A DNA stretch of 35,306 nt from Chloroflexota bacterium. Its GTDB lineage: Bacteria > Chloroflexota > Anaerolineae > Anaerolineales > VGOW01. The notes beneath the pieces are model-generated. The model ran no database searches. It saw only the letters and a list, made by a program, of their open reading frames with translations, and was not told the origin of the DNA. Below are positions 32,595 to 35,306 of the stretch, piece after piece. Each line of letters opens with the position of its first letter. The first letter of the stretch is position 1. The stretch is from the NCBI GenBank assembly GCA_016197225.1, contig JACPWC010000061.1, positions 1-35,306 on the forward strand. Reading direction: 5' to 3'. A program made the translations under genes and the position numbers.

Positions 32595-34224
32595 TGTTCC
32601 CGCCTTTCGGTTTCAAAATGCGGTAGTTGAATCCATTCATGATGATGGTTTCGACCGGCTCGTAGTTCTGGCCGATGGCGATCAGCACCGAGCGCGGGTA
32701 GAACTCAGCTTTGAGCACAATGACGTCGAAACTCTGAGCGTTAATCATATTCACCATCGCGCTGGAGTCTAGCATGGAATTTTTGGCCAGGTTGAGCAGT
32801 TGCGTCGGATTCCCCGCCTGCTCCTTGCCGGCCAACAACGAGAAGGCGGCTTCTTCCGTCAGCACCGGCCCGTCAACAGGTCTAGTGTAGGCCAAAATTT
32901 TGTAGCCTTGCTCGCTATCAATTCGATTCGGCGGGCGGCCAAGCTGAGTGTAGCCTTGCGAGTCGTAATACTGCATCCGCCCCTCGCTGTCCACAAACAT
33001 GCCCACGCCGCCAACGTCAACGAAACCGCGCGCTTCGAATTGCTGATCAACCGGCAGGCCGAGGGCGCGGGCAATTGGCTCGAACAATCGCCCTTGAGTC
33101 GGCATGTGGATGAGCCGACCGGCTTGAGCGATGAACAAAGCCGGAACGGCAATGGCGGTTGCCCACTGGGCAACCGTCGGCCAGGCCTTGCTCCTTCCTC
33201 TCCATTCGGCCATCAACAACCCGGCGCAAATACACATCGCCGCAATCGAAGTGGTGAAATAAGACTCGCCCGCGCCCCACTTGCCGGCCAGCGCCCCGTT
33301 GGCAACCGCCCCCGCGAACCACAACGCATAAAGCGGCACGCGCCGCCGCGCCAGTTCGAGCACAACCCAGATTACTGCAAGCCAGATCAAAATCAAATGC
33401 AAGTCATGCCACTGACGATAGAGGCCCTCGGCCTGACCGGGGATAAATTCGTTGATGTTGGCCAGGATGATGTTGACCCACCACTGGCCGCCGGTGGCGA
33501 GGTTGATCAGGCCGAAGAGAATGGCCGCCACTGCCGTGAAGGCCGCCGAGGCAACGAGTCCCCGTTTGACTCCGCGAGTGATGATAAACAAAAGGGCAAC
33601 CGCCACTGTGGCATAAGCCAACTGTTTTGTGTACCCGGCGGCCAGTAGGCAAAGCAAGCCCCAGAACACTCGCCAGACTTCGGAAGCGCCAAACACCGGC
33701 GAGACTTCCGAAGTCTGGCGACTTAGTGGCGCAAGAATCACAATCGCCAGCGTCTCGAACATCACCATCACAATATGCTGGCGGAAGAGCGGGCCGATGT
33801 GATAAACGTAGTTGGAGGCCAGGAAGGCCAAGCCGGCGAGCAGGCTGATGGGTTTGTCGCGGCTGGCGCGATGAACGGCGTAGCCAATGGCTAAGGCCGT
33901 GACGAGGGTGCTCAGGAACGCCACCAACCGCCCGTACCAGTAAGCCGGGCCAAAGGCCCACACAAACGGCACGAGGATAATATGATAGAGCGGCGGATAA
34001 TTGGAAGCGTAGAACGGGAAGACTTCGTTGCTCCTGTAGGGCCACTCGCCGCCCGCCATCAACACCGAGTCGTTCAGTTCGAAGCCCTCACCCTGATCGT
34101 AGTCGAACGGGAACTGGAGCAGAGCGGCGGTGTAGCGTAGATAGATGAGGAAGTAGCCGAAGAAGAGGAGAATCGCCAGACCAAGCAGAAAAGCGCCAAC
34201 CAGACGAAGAGATCGCTGACTCAC
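32584..34224 (-). CDS. GT-C membrane glycosyltransferase
   Basis: The product has 546 residues from GTG 34224. After the first helix (LVGAFLLGLAILLFFGYFLI) the loop FPFDYDQGEGFELNDSVLM holds the acidic motif of GT-C enzymes, followed by FPFYASNYPPLYHIILVP. About ten helices and a soluble C-terminal domain follow. The peptide SRQTSEVSPVFGASEVW (33671-33720) is encoded by a palindromic element whose sister is intergenic at 18717. It is the first gene of the transcript leading to the zinc-ribbon gene and scpA. The promoter TATAAT lies 9 bases ahead of the start, so the mRNA is probably nearly leaderless. Acceptor and sugar unknown. Confidence 0.83.
   Translation of the reverse strand: MSQRSLRLVGAFLLGLAILLFFGYFLIYLRYTAALLQFPFDYDQGEGFELNDSVLMAGGEWPYRSNEVFPFYASNYPPLYHIILVPFVWAFGPAYWYGRLVAFLSTLVTALAIGYAVHRASRDKPISLLAGLAFLASNYVYHIGPLFRQHIVMVMFETLAIVILAPLSRQTSEVSPVFGASEVWRVFWGLLCLLAAGYTKQLAYATVAVALLFIITRGVKRGLVASAAFTAVAAILFGLINLATGGQWWVNIILANINEFIPGQAEGLYRQWHDLHLILIWLAVIWVVLELARRRVPLYALWFAGAVANGALAGKWGAGESYFTTSIAAMCICAGLLMAEWRGRSKAWPTVAQWATAIAVPALFIAQAGRLIHMPTQGRLFEPIARALGLPVDQQFEARGFVDVGGVGMFVDSEGRMQYYDSQGYTQLGRPPNRIDSEQGYKILAYTRPVDGPVLTEEAAFSLLAGKEQAGNPTQLLNLAKNSMLDSSAMVNMINAQSFDVIVLKAEFYPRSVLIAIGQNYEPVETIIMNGFNYRILKPKGGNNVP
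33671..33720. repeat. In-frame palindromic element CGCCAGACTTCGGAAG
   Basis: CGCCAGACTTCGGAAG (33671-33686) and CTTCCGAAGTCTGGCG (33705-33720) are exact 16-bp complements around an 18-base spacer CGCCAAACACCGGCGAGA. The spacer matches that of the intergenic element at 18717-18758 at 14 of 18 positions. On the minus strand it is translated between two helices of the glycosyltransferase. Confidence 0.92.
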
Positions 34225-34232
34225 GGCGCGGG

Positions 34233-34238
34233 ATTATA
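34233..34238 (-). promoter_or_regulatory. -10 element of the glycosyltransferase-scpA transcript
   Basis: TATAAT on the minus strand (34238-34233), preceded by a short terminator hairpin. The start would fall at about 34227, giving an almost leaderless mRNA for GTG 34224. Confidence 0.5.
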
Positions 34239-34242
34239 ACGT

Positions 34243-34277
34243 AAAAGCCGCCAAGTATCCTGCACATACCTGGCGGC
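34243..34277 (-). terminator. Terminator of the radical SAM fragment
   Basis: On the minus strand GCCGCCA (34277-34271) pairs with TGGCGGC (34253-34247), with a partly paired loop, followed by TTTT. It lies between the radical SAM stop and the next promoter. Confidence 0.6.
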
Positions 34278-34321
34278 GGTTTGGATTGTAGAGACGCAAT
34301 TTTCAACTCTGCCCGTTGACG

Positions 34322-35166
34322 TTAAGCCGCTACCGGGATAGTGAGAAGAGGCGCCGAAATCGCTTCGTTGAGCACCGGCTCGCTCTCTTCAATTGGCATC
34401 AACTCGGCGTACCTCCCTAGCTGTCGCTTGTACTCGCGGACGTAGAAGCCGGGCAGGGCGTGTGACTCCCCGGTATGAAAAGCAAGAAATTGTTTGTCGG
34501 TCTGCAAGTGCTTCAGGATAATTTGAAGACCTCTGAGGATCGGTCTGGTGAAGGCGGTGCGCATGTAGTGCGTGTATTTGGCGAACGGGTGCTCGCTGTT
34601 GGCGAATCGCGTCTGCAACAACTCGCCCGAAGTAACAAGCGAGTACAGATCGATCATCTTCTGAAAATAAGTGATGGGGTCGTAGCTTTTCAGAATCAGC
34701 GTCAGATAGGGAAGTATGTAGAAGGTAAACGGCATTTGCTTCAGAATGCGGCCCTCTCGCAGAAAGTCGTTGTAAAGAGGCGTGCCGCCGAAGGCAAACG
34801 GAATGTTCATGTACGTCCAGACGAAAGGCGTTCGACGAACAAACTCTTTGGTCAATTCAAAAGGCTCATCGCCGGTATCCGTATCAAGACCAAAGATGAA
34901 GTTGGCTTGCAGGTAAGGAACATATTCGTGAAGAGTGTGAAACTGCTCCACAACCTGCCTCAGCTTTTCAGGCCCCGTCGCTTTGCCCACTCCGGCCTTG
35001 TTTGAATAGTGAGTCCAGGACTCAACGCCCGGAGCGACGGCGAAACAGTTGGTGTCGCGAAGGCGCTTGAGCCTGTCCGGGCGCATATTGCTCAGGGAGC
35101 TTTCTATGATGTAAGGACTGCGTTGCCCCTCAGGCAAACTTTCAAAGACGGCCATTGTTTCATCAA
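34322..35166 (-). pseudogene. Radical SAM (B12-binding type) protein, C-terminal fragment truncated by an IS
   Basis: About 281 residues of host sequence remain, starting at FDETMAVFESLPEG. They match the second half of B12-binding-domain radical SAM proteins: SPYIIESSLSNMRPDRLKRL, FAVAPGVESWTHYSNKAG, LQANFIFGLDTDTGDEPFEL, VWTYMNIPFAFGGTPLY and a long helical C-terminus with YDPITYFQKMIDLYS. The N-terminal half with the CxxxCxxC cluster motif and any cobalamin domain is missing, replaced at 35167 by the end of an IS. An in-frame ATG at 35218 lies within the IS and is not the native start. The remnant is probably non-functional. Confidence 0.85.
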
Positions 35167-35306
35167 ACTGGACTTTATCCATTTCAACGTGCATAGCAGA
35201 CAGTATCGAGTAGCCCATTGAAGAGGGTGCTGGGAATTACGAGAGATGGCGTTTGCACGGGTGAGTTCACGAATTTCACGGAGGTCCACAGGTGGCGACG
35301 GACGAG
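35167..35306 (-). mobile_element. 3' end of an IS701-like insertion sequence, cut by the window edge
   Basis: The terminal repeat ACTGGACTTTATCCATTT (35167-35184) is the complement of 124-141. Inside it lies the end of a transposase frame. The host radical SAM frame starts directly outside. Confidence 0.72.
35184..35306 (-). CDS. Transposase C-terminus (partial, IS701-like)
   Basis: Forty codons read LVRRHLWTSVKFVNSP, then LVIPSTLFNGLLDTVCYAR and TGA (35186-35184). The ending (basic/Trp segment, then a helix closing with L..T.CYA) resembles the C-terminus of IS701-type transposases. The stop codon overlaps the inner end of the terminal repeat. With the N-terminus at 1-67 it could be the same IS type, seen from its two ends. 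Confidence 0.65.
   Translation of the reverse strand, partial: LVRRHLWTSVKFVNSPVQTPSLVIPSTLFNGLLDTVCYAR

Noticed and set aside
35262-35283. CACGAATTTCACGGA as a further copy of the intergenic GCCACGAATT repeat
   Set aside because: It lies within the transposase C-terminal coding sequence and is better explained as coding.

Overview
The window looks like a chromosomal piece of a Chloroflexota bacterium, probably Anaerolineae-like. This is inferred from its high GC content, its BTAD/AAA regulator, its many GT-C membrane glycosyltransferases and above all its many dispersed palindromic repeats; no rRNA or marker phylogeny is available to confirm it. Core genes (ileS with an Ile T-box leader, lspA, an RluA-type pseudouridine synthase, glmS, scpA) are mixed with mobile and accessory DNA.

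Layout. 1-141: 5' end of an IS701-like element that truncates a glucose/sorbosone dehydrogenase gene (142-699). 707-2870: ICMT-like methyltransferase, a small hypothetical gene and a cystathionine gamma-synthase/lyase family gene. 2957-3897: a PCYCGC lipoprotein gene overlapping a DUF1573-like gene with an in-frame UGA that I read as selenocysteine. 3903-7542: promoter, T-box leader and ileS. 7593-8570: a BrnT-type toxin-antitoxin (TA) module followed by a second, diverged copy of the ileS 3' end. 8664-14488: a BTAD/AAA/TPR regulator, an OsmC-like protein and two SAM methyltransferases; the regulator and the first methyltransferase each have an in-frame UGA with a SECIS-like hairpin. 14671-18662: lspA, pseudouridine synthase, a nitrilase-fold protein lacking its catalytic Cys, a small membrane protein and threonine aldolase. 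18663-19080: repeat-rich spacer. 19081-21925: glmS, a RelE/HigB-XRE TA module and a copy of the glmS 3' end with its terminator. 21910-24336: a membrane-protein gene split by a complete IS1182-like element. 24637-34224: pirin, three GT-C glycosyltransferases, BtpA, VanZ, ScpA and a zinc-ribbon protein. 34322-35166: radical SAM fragment cut off by the 3' end of an IS701-like element (35167-35306).

Two things stand out. First, three genes carry an in-frame UGA (3715, 11298, 13476). Each is followed after 9-11 nt by a perfect 7-8 bp hairpin with G in the first two loop positions, which is the known bacterial SECIS layout. Two of the three sit in the regulator-OsmC-methyltransferase cluster, so a selenocysteine-containing regulator may control a selenocysteine-containing methyltransferase. 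Second, two unrelated TA modules lie in the same arrangement: convergent to an essential housekeeping gene (ileS, glmS) and bracketed by the true 3' end of that gene and a diverged duplicate of it. This suggests a recurrent way of placing TA cassettes at gene ends.

Several dispersed palindromes and 'CACGAAGACACGAAG'-like repeats lie not only between genes but in frame inside three glycosyltransferase genes, where they add low-complexity peptide inserts, and one sits within the ileS T-box leader.
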